Origin: Macrostomum hystrix
Lineage: Eukaryota > Platyhelminthes > Macrostomidae
Direction: 5' to 3'
NCBI GenBank assembly: GCA_950097015.1
Contig: CATNEN010000038.1
Span: 1,798,001-1,862,000, forward strand
Length of the DNA stretch: 64,000 bases
The notes beneath the pieces are model-generated. The model was not told where the DNA came from, did not search any database, and saw only the letters and a program-made list of their open reading frames with translations. Shown here piece after piece: positions 12,126 to 21,930 of the stretch. The number at the start of each line of letters is the position of its first letter. Within the stretch, counting starts at the first letter, position 1. A program made the translations under genes and the position numbers.

Positions 12126-12411
12126 CTAGGGGGGCCGCACGCTGGCAGACCGGGTGAGGTGGCGCCTCGCTCTAGAGGGTGCCCACCGTTGAGGCTCGGC
12201 GGGCCGGTTGAGACGCTTACTAGGCATTATGGTTGGCCAGTTGCTCATTGGGCGGCGAAGTTTTATTGCTTTGCATGTAGCATGTAGGCTCGGTGAGGGC
12301 CCGTAGGTGGCCTGCATTTCGAGGGCCGTAGGGCCTTTCGGAAAGCACCTCGTGAATGCGCAGACCATTGCTCTCTATGTCCCTGAGCTCGTTTCCGCGG
12401 CGAGGCTACAT

Positions 12412-15400
12412 TTATTTGTAAATCGGATCAGGAGGAGCCGCGGTGTTTGGCTGGTGACCTGCCGGTTGATACGTTCGCGGCGGTGGCGGTGGCGCAGCTG
12501 TGGCAGGTTCGGGCTCATTGTCGTTCAGCGGTTGACGGGCATCTCGGCGAGGGCGGCCTCTGGGTCGCAGCGGTGGGGCCGGTACTGCTTCGCAGGGGTC
12601 CAGCACCGCAGGCTTCAGCCGATCCACCGCCACGTGATCGTGCCGCGTGCCCAAATCGAGCAGAAAGGTTTTGGTGTTGCGCTCGAGCACCTTGAATGGG
12701 CCGAAATACGGTCTTTGCAGCGACGGGCGGTGGCCGTCACGGCGGATGAAAACGTGCGTGCAAGTGTCCAGTGCGTCGGGCACGGAGGCTGCAACGCGGC
12801 CGTGTCGAGAGGTCGGAGGCGGTCGGAATGATTGCACAGCACCACGAAGCCGGGCTAGGAACTGGTCGTAGGAGCCTGTCGCGGGCGTGGCCTGTAGGCA
12901 CTCGCCCGGCACGGTCAGCGGCGCGCCGTAAACCAGCTCTGCAGAGGAGGCGCCAATGTCCTCCTTGGGGGCCGTCCTGATGCCCAGTAGTGCCCAGGGA
13001 AGCTCGTCGACCCAAGCCGGTCCAGTCAGGCGCGCCATCAGAGATGCCTTGAGCTGGCGATGAAAACGCTCCACAAGCCCATTTGACTGCGGATGAAAAG
13101 CCGTTGTGTGATGGAGCTGCATGCCAAGCAGCTTGGAAACGTTGGTCCACAGCTCTGAGGTGAACTGGGAGCCGCGGTCGGACGTGATGTCGCTGGGGAC
13201 ACCGAAACGGGCGATCCAGCCGGCGATGAAGACAGATGCGCAGGAGGCGGCAGAGGTGTCGACCATTGGAAATGCCTCCGGCCAGCGGGAGAAACGGTCG
13301 ACTGCTGTCAGCAAATAGGTGTAACCGCGAGACGGCGGCAACGGACCGACCAGATCAACGTGGACATGGGCAAAACGGCTGTTGGGCACCGGGATGCTAG
13401 ACGGTGGGGGGATCACATGCCGCTGGACTTTGGCCGTCTGGCAGGCGATGCAGCTGCGTGCCCACTGGCCGACGTCCCTCTTGAGTCCGGGCCACACGAA
13501 CTTCTCGGACACAAGGCGCCGTGTGCTGCGGACCGACGGGTGCGCCAGGCTGTGGATGGCGTCGAAAACGGCACGGCGGAAGTCGGCGGGCACCAGCGGT
13601 CGTGGACGGCCGGTCACGGTGTCGCAGAGGACCTCCAGGCCGGGGCCCAGCGCCACTCGTTCTAGCCTGAGACCGGTGTCCGCAAGCGCAGGGTCATCTA
13701 AAGTCTGCGCACGCGCTAGGGCCTCATAGTCTATACCAGGAAGCAGCGGCTGAACAGAGGCAACGGTGCAGCGGGACAGAGCGTCGGCCACCGGATTGTC
13801 TTTGCCCGCTACGTGCCGGATGTCGGTGGTGAACTCCGACACGTATGCGAGGTGCCGCTGCTGACGTGCCGACCACGGGTCCGACAGCTTGGCCATGGCC
13901 GCCACTAGGGGCTTGTGGTCGGTGTAGGCGGTGAAAAAGCGGCCTTCCAAAAAGTAGCGGAAGTGCCTAGTGGCGAGATAAAGAGCGAGCAACTCACGGT
14001 CGAAAGCGCTGTACTTTCGTTCAGCGGGACGCAGCTGCCGACTGAAGAACGCCAGCGGCTGCCACGCCTCACCGATGCGCTGCTCCAGGACCGCCCCTAT
14101 GGCGGTGTCCGAGGCGTCGACCGTCAGCGCCGTTGGAGCGCCGGGCTGTGGATGGGCGAGCATGGCGGCGTCTGCCAAAGCGCGCTTCGTACTGTTGAAG
14201 GCATCCGTCAGCTCCGGCGTCCACTGAACAAACTTTTCCTTGCTGGCCAGGGCGCCGTAGATGGGGCGCAGCAGCTGGGCGGCTCGCGGCACGAACCGGT
14301 GATAGAAGTTCACCATACCGGCAAACTCCTGTAGGCCCTTGACTGTCGCAGGCGGCGCGAACCGAGTGATGGCGTCGACTTTGTCGGGCAGCGGCACGGC
14401 CCCACGGCTGTTAATGCGGTGGCCCAGGAAGTCGATTTCACTGCGGCCAAACTGGCATTTAGCCGGGTTGGTAAGGAGGCCGTTGTCGGCCAGGCGCTGG
14501 AACAGCACACGCAGGTGCTTCAGGTGCTGCTGAGGATCGCTGCTCGCCACCAGGAAGTCGTCGATGTAGGCGAACACGAAGTCCAGGTCCTGGCAGACCG
14601 TGTCGATCAACCTCTGGAAAGCCTGGGCGGCATTTTTAAGGCCGAAAGGCATGCGAATAAACTCAAACAGGCCAAACGGGGTGATGACAGCCGTCTTAGC
14701 GATGTCGGCCTCCGCAACCGGGATTTGATGATAGCCGCGAACTAGGTCGATTTTCGAAAATATTTTGCATCCGGACAGCCGCGCTGAGAAGTCCTGGATG
14801 TGTGGCACCGGGTAACGGTCAGGCACCGTGGCATCATTGAGCCGCCGAAAATCCCCACAGGGCCGCCAACCGCCTGAGGATTTGGGCACCATATGTAGTG
14901 GCGACGACCAGGGGCTGCACGACCGCCGCACAATGCCGAGCTGCTCCAGAGTGCGGAACTCGTCCTTAGCCACCGCCAGCTTGTCCGGTGGCAGGCGGCG
15001 CGCCCTGGCATGAACGGGAGGCCCGGTCGTTGGTATATGGTGCTCCACGCCGTGACGAGGCCGGGCCTTTTGGAAGCTTGGCTCTGTCAGCGTAGGGAAC
15101 TCGGTGAGTAGCTGGCTGTACGGGTCTCCGGCAACCGCGGCGGCTAACTGCGGGGCCGTGCCAGAGCCGAGCACCAGGTGAACACTGGACAACGAGCTAG
15201 CGTCCAGCAAGCGACGGTTCGGCAGGTCCACCAAGAGGCCATGATGCCGCAGAAAATCGGCGCCGATCAACGGTCGGGACACTTCGGCAAGGATGAACGG
15301 CCAGGTGCAGGTCTTGACGCCGAGGTCAATTTTGAGCGTCTGGCTGCCGAAGGTACGTATCAGGCTGCCATTGGCCGCGAAAAGTGGCGGGCCGGGTGGG

Positions 15401-15531
15401 TGCGTGCGGGCGTCGGCCCCTGAGACCGGAAAAATGCTCACCTCCGCGCCGGTGTCGACCAGGAAACGCCGGCCGGTGGCCACGTCGGGGATGAGCAGAA
15501 GACTGTTGCTGCCGGCCGTCGAGGCATTCAC
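12412..15531 (-). CDS. Ty3/gypsy retrotransposon Pol (protease, RT, RNase H, integrase)
   Basis: One open frame of 1,039 residues. The aspartic protease has [12 protein letters not shown] (DTG near residue 26). RT has [11 protein letters not shown] (Asp262) and the active site [11 protein letters not shown] (YIDD 322-325). RNase H carries D472, E513, D538 and D583 ([23 protein letters not shown]). The integrase zinc finger has H660, H664, C694, C697; the core catalytic residues are D726 (HVDLVGPL), D785 (SDRGSQF) and E820 (LVERFHR). The domain order RT-RNaseH-integrase defines Ty3/gypsy. All catalytic residues are present, so the ORF is recent. It starts with GTG, overlaps the end of gag and sits in the -1 frame relative to it, consistent with expression by -1 frameshifting. 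The 3' end runs directly into SINE and palindrome sequence with no LTR, so the copy is truncated. Confidence 0.95.
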   Translation of the reverse strand: MNASTAGSNSLLLIPDVATGRRFLVDTGAEVSIFPVSGADARTHPPGPPLFAANGSLIRTFGSQTLKIDLGVKTCTWPFILAEVSRPLIGADFLRHHGLLVDLPNRRLLDASSLSSVHLVLGSGTAPQLAAAVAGDPYSQLLTEFPTLTEPSFQKARPRHGVEHHIPTTGPPVHARARRLPPDKLAVAKDEFRTLEQLGIVRRSCSPWSSPLHMVPKSSGGWRPCGDFRRLNDATVPDRYPVPHIQDFSARLSGCKIFSKIDLVRGYHQIPVAEADIAKTAVITPFGLFEFIRMPFGLKNAAQAFQRLIDTVCQDLDFVFAYIDDFLVASSDPQQHLKHLRVLFQRLADNGLLTNPAKCQFGRSEIDFLGHRINSRGAVPLPDKVDAITRFAPPATVKGLQEFAGMVNFYHRFVPRAAQLLRPIYGALASKEKFVQWTPELTDAFNSTKRALADAAMLAHPQPGAPTALTVDASDTAIGAVLEQRIGEAWQPLAFFSRQLRPAERKYSAFDRELLALYLATRHFRYFLEGRFFTAYTDHKPLVAAMAKLSDPWSARQQRHLAYVSEFTTDIRHVAGKDNPVADALSRCTVASVQPLLPGIDYEALARAQTLDDPALADTGLRLERVALGPGLEVLCDTVTGRPRPLVPADFRRAVFDAIHSLAHPSVRSTRRLVSEKFVWPGLKRDVGQWARSCIACQTAKVQRHVIPPPSSIPVPNSRFAHVHVDLVGPLPPSRGYTYLLTAVDRFSRWPEAFPMVDTSAASCASVFIAGWIARFGVPSDITSDRGSQFTSELWTNVSKLLGMQLHHTTAFHPQSNGLVERFHRQLKASLMARLTGPAWVDELPWALLGIRTAPKEDIGASSAELVYGAPLTVPGECLQATPATGSYDQFLARLRGAVQSFRPPPTSRHGRVAASVPDALDTCTHVFIRRDGHRPSLQRPYFGPFKVLERNTKTFLLDLGTRHDHVAVDRLKPAVLDPCEAVPAPPLRPRGRPRRDARQPLNDNEPEPATAAPPPPPRTYQPAGHQPNTAAPPDPIYK

Positions 15532-16075
15532 TGACGGCCGGCCGGTCCATTTCCCGAGTACCGGCAGGGCTGTTCACAACGTCGGGCCTTGGAGCCGAAC
15601 TTCCGGTGGAAAAAACAGACCGGACCGCCTTCCTCTCTGGGCTGGTGCTGCTGTGGCTGGGCCCGGGCTGGACCGGCGGTCGTGGCCTGCCGAGCTGCGG
15701 CGACAACTACCGGCTGGTCGTGCGCCAGCGTGGCGGCTGCCAAGGGCTGGGCGCGGCTTGCCCAGAGCCGGTCCGCGAGCTGCGCGACCATCCGCGGGTC
15801 TTTGAAATCGGCGGAGACCAGTGCCATACGGATGTCGGCTGGCAGTTGCTGGCAGAACAGCTCTTCGAAGAGCATGCATGGCCGATGGTCGCCTAGCAGT
15901 GCCAGCATCTCGTCCATGAGTTCGGACGGGCGGCGGTCACCAAGGCCGGCCAGGGTGAGCAACCGGCTGGCCCGCTGCTGCTGTGTCATGCCGAAAGTGC
16001 CAAGCAGCCGGTCCCTTGAGCACGCCGTACTCAAGTTGGGGTGGCTGCCCTAGCACCACGCAGAGCGCTGGAGAG
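15528..16075 (-). pseudogene. Ty3/gypsy gag, N-terminally truncated and frameshifted
   Basis: The frame 15528..16034 contains MTQQQRASRLLTLAGLGDRR and PSELMDEMLALLGDH, the conserved capsid helix region of gypsy gag, and ends with a zinc-knuckle-like [18 protein letters not shown]. Just upstream, the expected preceding residues (QLEYGVLK) occur in another frame, so one indel separates them. The usual longer N-terminus is absent. Upstream of about 16085 the sequence changes to an AT-microsatellite flank that may be LTR-derived. Confidence 0.7.
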
Positions 16076-16084
16076 AGCGACCGC

Positions 16085-16249
16085 CACAAGATACAATTTT
16101 TTTGTTTAGTTTTGAGACAATAGGTACCCCTGGTGAGGTGAGCGAGCGCGTATATATATAGGTACGAGCGCGTATATACAGGGTGCTCGGCACAGGGCAA
16201 TAAAAAAGCAGGTTAATCTTGAAGATTGACTTCAAGCAGCCGATGACCC
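16085..16249. promoter_or_regulatory. Possible LTR remnant or promoter between gag and the BIR-like ORF
   Basis: The segment contains two TATA-like runs (gcgtatatatataggt and gcgtatataca) and an AATAAA-type word (caataaaaaag). It lies between divergent frames: gag on the minus strand and the BIR-like ORF on the plus strand. On the minus strand, TGTGGCGGTCGCTC following it could be a primer-binding site. No second LTR exists to test this, so the role is inference. The same segment is repeated at 17938..18102. Confidence 0.3.
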
Positions 16250-16996
16250 ATGGCCGTGGCTAGCGAATGTACCGACCTGAAGTCGCTGATGGCAGAGGTG
16301 ACGTCACCGCAGCTCGCGGAGATCTACTCACGGCTTCCCGACGAGACAAAAAGGTCGCGACAGCTGCGGATGGCGCTGACGGGACTCGCCATCGTCTCGG
16401 TGGCCGCAGCTCCGAGCCCGGAGTTCGCGACCTTCAGCGCGAGGCTGCAGTCGCTGTCGGGCTGCGGCTGCGCGGACGCGGCTCGGATGGCCGAGCGGGG
16501 CTTCTTCTGGTCAGCGGCTCGGCCGCAGCTGCTCTCCTGCTTCCACTGCGCCGCGGACTGCCTTGCTGTCAGCGTGGCAGCTGCGGCATCGGCTGCTGGC
16601 GAGCACCGCGGCGACTGCGCAGTGGCGAGGCTCGCCCACCTGCTGCAGCAGCCTGGCAACGGCCGGCTGGCGAGCGAGGCCGGCAGAGCCGAAGCCGGCC
16701 TGCTGAGGCAGCTCAGGCAGCTGCTGGCGAGGCCGGCGCTGCCGATCGCGGAGTCGTTCGGCTTCCAGCGAAATGCGCTCGTCTGGGCGCTCGCTCGGAA
16801 CCTGGTCGGTCCGGACGGAGCCGCGCCCGCCGACAGGGCCGGCCAGCTGATGCGGCTCGCCGACCAATTCGAGGCGCAGCTCCTCGGCTCCGCGCACCTG
16901 CTGCGCCACCCGCCGCTCGAGCCGCTGCTGGCCGTTACCGGCCCGACGCTTGCGGAGTCGCCGCGCTACGGGCTGGCTGAGTTTTGCAGAGTCTGA
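16250..16996 (+). CDS. BIR-like (IAP-type zinc fold) protein, copy 1
   Basis: Intact 248-codon single-exon ORF, very GC-rich. Residues about 57-130 resemble a BIR domain: FATFSARLQSL, MAERGFFW (like LAeAGFyy), then CFHC and, 18 residues after the second Cys, GEHRGDC. Canonical BIR spacing is C-x2-C-x16-H-x6-C; here it is C-x2-C-x18-H-x3-C, so zinc binding is plausible but unusual. The rest is Ala/Arg/Leu-rich helix with no RING or CARD seen. BIR proteins inhibit caspases or act in mitosis; no function is claimed for this one. It starts at ATG 16250 (cccATGG, a good Kozak context). Divergent placement against a gypsy gag suggests capture by, or hitch-hiking with, a mobile element. Confidence 0.5.
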   Translation: MAVASECTDLKSLMAEVTSPQLAEIYSRLPDETKRSRQLRMALTGLAIVSVAAAPSPEFATFSARLQSLSGCGCADAARMAERGFFWSAARPQLLSCFHCAADCLAVSVAAAASAAGEHRGDCAVARLAHLLQQPGNGRLASEAGRAEAGLLRQLRQLLARPALPIAESFGFQRNALVWALARNLVGPDGAAPADRAGQLMRLADQFEAQLLGSAHLLRHPPLEPLLAVTGPTLAESPRYGLAEFCRV

Positions 16997-17107
16997 CTGC
17001 TTCAAAAGGCATGTCAAATTGAAACAAATTAACTTCATTGAACCAAATGATTCCTAAATCCGAAATGTGATCCGGATTAGTGAATTAGTTGGCAAGCCAC
17101 CCACTGA

Positions 17108-17180
17108 GGGCGGATAGCTCAGTCAGTAAGGTGTCGGACTCTGGATCAGATGGTCCTGGGTTCGACTCCCGACCTAGTCT
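17108..17180 (+). mobile_element. tRNA-like head of a SINE, copy 1
   Basis: The 73 bp resemble a tRNA: A-box TAGCTCAGTCAG, a CTG anticodon-position triplet and B-box GGTTCGACTCC. The 5' GGGCGGA and 3' CCTAGTC ends do not pair, so this is a tRNA-derived (Gln- or Lys-like) SINE head rather than a working tRNA. The body probably runs on to about 17480 without a recognisable conserved domain. Confidence 0.6.
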
Positions 17181-18102
17181 AGAACTATTCGTGCAGCCCT
17201 TGGCAACCTGCTTTGCCCTGATGTGCACACAGTCTACTCAGCTGCAAATGAGTACCGACATTTCGTCGGGTAATAATAATTCCGGCTGGCGTGGAATAAA
17301 GCAGTTCTGTGCGGCAATTCTGTGGGGTTTGGATGCTGCCAAAATGTTTGGAAAAAATAAATTCCATTGCTGACACGCGGCTGTCAACCGGTGTCCGAGA
17401 GAGCCGAGAGTACAATAGGTGTGCAGTCCCCACCTGCTAGTGTGCCTGACACACAACACCTGCACTGGCCCTTGGGTCTAGTGTCATTATTAAGCCACCC
17501 ACTCTGCGCCTGAAGCCTCGGCCCCATGTTAACTGTGAAAATTTAAAATGCACAAGCTTATTTTTTCTTTTGCTCACGTGAATCATCCTCCGACTGCAAG
17601 ACTCTGACGCCCCTGCGGTCTTTGTTGGCGCCCAGGTACTGGTACTAAAATATGGTTTGTAATGCCTTATCAGAGATTTAAACACATTTTTTGTAAATTT
17701 AGATACTCCTCATGTAAGTCGCTGATGGCCGATATTTAAACAAAAAACTGTTATTGAGAAGGCATTGTTAAGGAAAAGGTATTAATATTCCTTTTTGGCC
17801 GGCCAGGGTGAGCAACCGGCTGGCCCGCTGCTGCTGTGTCATGCCGAAAGTGCCAATCAGCCGGTCCCTTGAGCACGCCGTACTCAAGTTGGGGTGGCTG
17901 CCCTAGCACCACGCAGAGCGCTGGAGAGAGCGACCGCCACAAGATACAATTTTTTTGTTTAGTTTTGAGACAATAGGTACCCCTGGTGAGGTGAGCGAGC
18001 GCGTATATATATAGGTACGAGCGCGTATATACAGGGTGCTCGGCACAGGGCAATAAAAAAGCAGGTTAATCTTGAAGATTGACTTCAAGCAGCCGATGAC
18101 CC

Positions 18103-18849
18103 ATGGCCGTGGCTAGCGAATGTACCGACCTGAAGTCGCTGATGGCAGAGGTGACGTCACCGCAGCTCGCGGAGATCTACTCACGGCTTCCCGACGAGAC
18201 AAAAAGGTCGCGACAGCTGCGGATGGCGCTGACGGGACTCGCCATCGTCTCGGTGGCCGCAGCTCCGAGCCCGGAGTTCGCGACCTTCAGCGCGAGGCTG
18301 CAGTCGCTGTCGGGCTGCGGCTGCGCGGACGCGGCTCGGATGGCCGAGCGGGGCTTCTTCTGGTCAGCGGCTCGGCCGCAGCTGCTCTCCTGCTTCCACT
18401 GCGCCGCGGACTGCCTTGCTGTCAGCGTGGCAGCTGCGGCATCGGCTGCTGGCGAGCACCGCGGCGACTGCGCAGTGGCGAGGCTCGCCCACCTGCTGCA
18501 GCAGCCTGGCAACGGCCGGCTGGCGAGCGAGGCCGGCAGAGCCGAAGCCGGCCTGCTGAGGCAGCTCAGGCAGCTGCTGGCGAGGCCGGCGCTGCCGATC
18601 GCGGAGTCGTTCGGCTTCCAGCGAAATGCGCTCGTCTGGGCGCTCGCTCGGAACCTGGTCGGTCCGGACGGAGCCGCGCCCGCCGACAGGGCCGGCCAGC
18701 TGATGCGGCTCGCCGACCAATTCGAGGCGCAGCTCCTCGGCTCCGCGCACCTGCTGCGCCACCCGCCGCTCGAGCCGCTGCTGGCCGTTACCGGCCCGAC
18801 GCTTGCGGAGTCGCCGCGCTACGGGCTGGCTGAGTTTTGCAGAGTCTGA
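18103..18849 (+). CDS. BIR-like protein, copy 2
   Basis: Identical 248-residue product to the copy at 16250..16996, within the second unit of the 1,853-bp tandem duplication. Both copies keep an intact frame, which fits either very recent duplication or continued use. Confidence 0.5.
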   Translation: MAVASECTDLKSLMAEVTSPQLAEIYSRLPDETKRSRQLRMALTGLAIVSVAAAPSPEFATFSARLQSLSGCGCADAARMAERGFFWSAARPQLLSCFHCAADCLAVSVAAAASAAGEHRGDCAVARLAHLLQQPGNGRLASEAGRAEAGLLRQLRQLLARPALPIAESFGFQRNALVWALARNLVGPDGAAPADRAGQLMRLADQFEAQLLGSAHLLRHPPLEPLLAVTGPTLAESPRYGLAEFCRV

Positions 18850-18960
18850 CTGCTTCAAAAGGCATGTCAAATTGAAACAAATTAACTTCATTGAACCAAA
18901 TGATTCCTAAATCCGAAATGTGATCCGGATTAGTGAATTAGTTGGCAAGCCACCCACTGA

Positions 18961-19033
18961 GGGCGGATAGCTCAGTCAGTAAGGTGTCGGACTCTGGATC
19001 AGATGGTCCTGGGTTCGACTCCCGACCTAGTCT
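18961..19033 (+). mobile_element. tRNA-like head of a SINE, copy 2
   Basis: Exact partner of 17108..17180 in the second tandem unit, with the same A and B boxes and the same unpaired acceptor ends. Confidence 0.6.
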
Positions 19034-20388
19034 AGAACTATTCGTGCAGCCCTTGGCAACCTGCTTTGCCCTGATGTGCACACAGTCTACTCAGCTGCAA
19101 ATGAGTACCGACATTTCGTCGGGTAATAATAATTCCGGCTGGCGTGGAATAAAGCAGTTCTGTGCGGCAATTCTGTGGGGTTTGGATGCTGCCAAAATGT
19201 TTGGAAAAAATAAATTCCATTGCTGACACGCGGCTGTCAACCGGTGTCCGAGAGAGCCGAGAGTACAATAGGTGTGCAGTCCCCACCTGCTAGTGTGCCT
19301 GACACACAACACCTGCACTGGCCCTTGGGTCTAGTGTCATTATTAAGCCACCCACTCTGCGCCTGAAGCCTCGGCCCCATGTTAACTGTGAAAATTTAAA
19401 ATGCACAAGCTTATTTTTTCTTTTGCTCACGTGAATCATCCTCCGACTGCAAGACTCTGACGCCCCTGCGGTCTTTGTTGGCGCCCAGGTACTGGTACTA
19501 AAATATGGTTTGTAATGCCTTATCAGAGATTTAAACACATTTTTTGTAAATTTAGATACTCCTCATGTAAGTCGCTGATGGCCGATATTTAAACAAAAAA
19601 CTGTTATTGAGAAGGCATTGTTAAGGAAAAGGTATTAATATTCCTTTTTGCATCCAAATAAACACTGCGAGCACTCAATTTATATAACTAATCTATATAA
19701 GTAATCTTGTACAATGTGTGTGTGAAGTGCACGCTGCAGGCTGATTGGCCGAACCGATTTTTTTCGGATTTTGTTCCCCTAGGTAGGTAATCAAAAATCC
19801 ACCAGAGGCTAATTTTTCATTAATTTGGCAGGAATTTAAGTACGCCTTTGAGGTGATACACAGTTATTTTCCCTATCTAATCAGTGTATTTTTCTCGGAA
19901 TCAGTGCTCAATTCTTCATATTTTTTAGTCTCGTATGTGTAGTCTATTTTCAGTTCATGGTGTACACTGTGGCTAAAAAGAGGATCCTAGACACTTCGTC
20001 ATCCAGCCAATTGGCATGCTTTAAAGTTTGGTCAGTTCGTCATCTACTAATAACAAGCAATCAGTTCGTCATCAATAAAGTGAGGGTGGGGTAGTGGGGC
20101 AGAGGTGTGAACACACTTCACACTCTAAATTGTCAAAAAGAGTTGTCAAAACTGATTTCATTAGTGATTGATTTCAAGAGTTGAAAGATAGGTGCCAACA
20201 CGATGTGAGGAGGGGTGGGGAGGGGTGGTTACGAGGTGCATTCAAAAAGAACTTTGAACCTCGTATGTTATAACTTTGAAAACTTTTGTTTTATAGATGA
20301 CTCAGTGTCGACAAGTCTAAGTCTCTTCGTCATTAGTCGTATTGAGTCGTATCTAAGTCTCTTCGTCGTATTTTTTAGTCTCGTATGT

Positions 20389-20463
20389 TTATTCTATTTT
20401 TAGTTCATGGTGTTCACGGTGGCTATTTATTCTATTTTTAGTTCATGGTGTTCACGGTGGCTA
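20389..20463. repeat. Two-copy tandem repeat, about 38 bp
   Basis: ttattctatttttagttcat followed by ggtgttcacggtggcta occurs twice in a row without visible mismatches. Confidence 0.85.
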
Positions 20464-20524
20464 AAAAGTTTGGGCTGCGCAGCTAGTTAATTAATACTTC
20501 ATAATTAAGCATTCTGTACGAGGG

Positions 20525-20614
20525 TCTGTCACTAAAGATTATTACCAGGCCTGAAGCATATAAACTAAATCTGTCACTAAAGATTATTACCAGGCCTGAA
20601 GCATATAAACTAAA
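20525..20614. repeat. Two-copy tandem repeat, 45 bp
   Basis: tctgtcactaaagattatta followed by ccaggcctgaagcatataaa and ctaaa is exactly duplicated. Confidence 0.9.
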
Positions 20615-21063
20615 AAAACGTTCATTTCTACTATTGGTATTTAAGGCCCGGAGCTAGAAAGTGCTTTGAATCGGGTGAACGTAAAAGCAAGAAAAAAACC
20701 AAGTGCAAAAGTAAATTACCAAAGCCCCAACTCTCTGCTTGATGGAATAATTTAGCAAGCGAATAGCAGAACCTGACTGAATTTTTTAATGCAGGTTGAC
20801 CGCAAAATTGGTCTAAGCTTGGTCGAAGTTTCAAAGACAGAAAAATCATCCTACTACGATTGATTTTGCACTCCTTCTCGGCCCATCTTGTTCCGTCTTG
20901 CGGCCATCACAGTCTCTCAGGTCACCTAGCTAGGTCACCTTTTAATTTGCCCAGTGCTCGCTGTCCAGCCAATCCGATTCTCCAGCCAAGCAGACTTTAT
21001 GAAATTATTATGAAAATCGGTTAAGCCGATCGGGAGTTTGTCGATTGCAAACAAGCAAAGCAA

Positions 21064-21300
21064 AGTTTACATTTTTAGTATATTAGATTCATTTTATAAT
21101 AGTATAATCGATTATCGTGCAGTTCAAATCAAGGAATGTTTTTAGAAACTCACTTCTAAACTGCATTTTTATTGACGTTTTGCGATCAACCAGAGACCCG
21201 CAGATCAGTTTGGAAGTTAATAGTTACGTGCTAGCAAACTATGTTCGCCTCACAGCGTCAATATTTTCCTCTCAGAAGATTACTTCAGTTCAAACTGCAT
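21064..21300. repeat. Diverged duplication of the 3' flank of K2P paralogue 2, distal copy
   Basis: Matches 21709..21925 with substitutions and indels: attatcgtgcagttcaaa, aaggaatgtttttagaaact, ccagagacccgcagatcagt and ctcagaagatt. The proximal copy abuts the channel stop codon, so this is a duplicate of its 3' UTR or an element inserted twice. Confidence 0.75.
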
Positions 21301-21708
21301 AAAGTGTTAAGTACTCATAGCAAGCAATTATTTTTCGCTATCTAATGAACCACAGGCAGACTAAGAAAGTTCTGGGCTATAGAATAAGCAACCAAAACAT
21401 TTCATTTTTAGTATACTGGACTAGCTGGCTTTCGCCTCCCTCTCTGTGTGGCCTAATGAGCGCAATCACTTAAATTGGCAGCGGAGCCCTCACTGTACGC
21501 ATGAAATGCATTAGAAAAACCTATAAAAACTGCCTTTCGAATATTTAATCCCCTTGGCAATGAAGTTAAGGTTAATAAAACTACTTGTACCGATTCGGGC
21601 CCATTGACATCTTTTCGCGATGGAGTTATAAAAATCGGTTGAGCCGCCCGGGAGCAAGTCGACAGCAATTGCAAAATCTAAGATTATAAGTATATATAGA
21701 CTCTTCAT

Positions 21709-21925
21709 TTTTAGTATAATTGATTCGTTATTAGTATAATTTATTATCGTGCAGTTCAAACCAAGGAATGTTTTTAGAAACTCACTTCTGAACTGTTATA
21801 TCGAAGTTTTGCCTTACACCAGAGACCCGCAGATCAGTTTAGAAATGTATAATTAGCAAACTCAGTTTAACGCGCTTCACGCTTTATCCTTTGATCTCAG
21901 AAGATTTTTTTAGTTCAAACTAATA
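21709..21925. repeat. Diverged duplication of the 3' flank of K2P paralogue 2, proximal copy
   Basis: Partner of 21064..21300; it ends six bases from the stop codon of the channel gene on the minus strand. A transposon-type motif (aaaatcggttgagccg) lies between the two copies near 21633. Confidence 0.75.
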
Positions 21926-21930
21926 ACCCA

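Larger units (their letters stand above)
9554..12420. repeat. Large palindrome: 1,325-bp inverted arms, 217-bp spacer
   Basis: Arm 9554..10878 and arm 11096..12420 are reverse complements around a centre coordinate sum of 21974. Every position pair I compared agrees and all overlapping frames encode the same peptides. The outer boundary is sharp: bases 9553 and 12421 no longer pair. The 217-bp spacer is not palindromic; on the plus strand it contains a SINE head (A-box TGGCAGAGCGG, then TTGCCTCTCGCGCC). Identical arms mean a very recent inversion-duplication, gene conversion, or an assembly hairpin artefact. Confidence 0.9.
15944..17796. repeat. 1,853-bp tandem duplication, copy 1
   Basis: The unit spans the gag 5' piece, the BIR-like ORF and a tRNA-like SINE head. 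Copy 2 is at 17797..19649 with a constant offset of 1,853. I see only one substitution (gccaagcagcc versus gccaatcagcc near 16000). The junction has one base of microhomology. Confidence 0.95.
17797..19649. repeat. 1,853-bp tandem duplication, copy 2
   Basis: Direct repeat of 15944..17796. The unit boundary is sharp at tattcctttttg on both copies. Near-identity implies very recent origin, or an assembly duplication. Confidence 0.95.
19650..21063. other. Repeat-bearing intergenic DNA
   Basis: AT-rich. It contains two short exact tandem duplications (listed separately), and the phrase ttagttcatggtgt recurs at about 19950, 20400 and 20435. Near 21010 it carries gaaaatcggttaagccgatc, a motif type common in invertebrate transposons. 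No gene is seen. Confidence 0.5.

Noticed and set aside
16267-16980. 237-codon plus-strand frame overlapping the BIR-like ORF
   Set aside because: Arg/Ala-rich translation typical of an out-of-frame GC-rich gene; the 16250 frame carries the ordered Cys/His motif and good start context.
17108-17180. Functional tRNA gene
   Set aside because: A and B boxes are good, but the acceptor ends do not pair and the anticodon and T stems have mismatches; a SINE head is the better reading.
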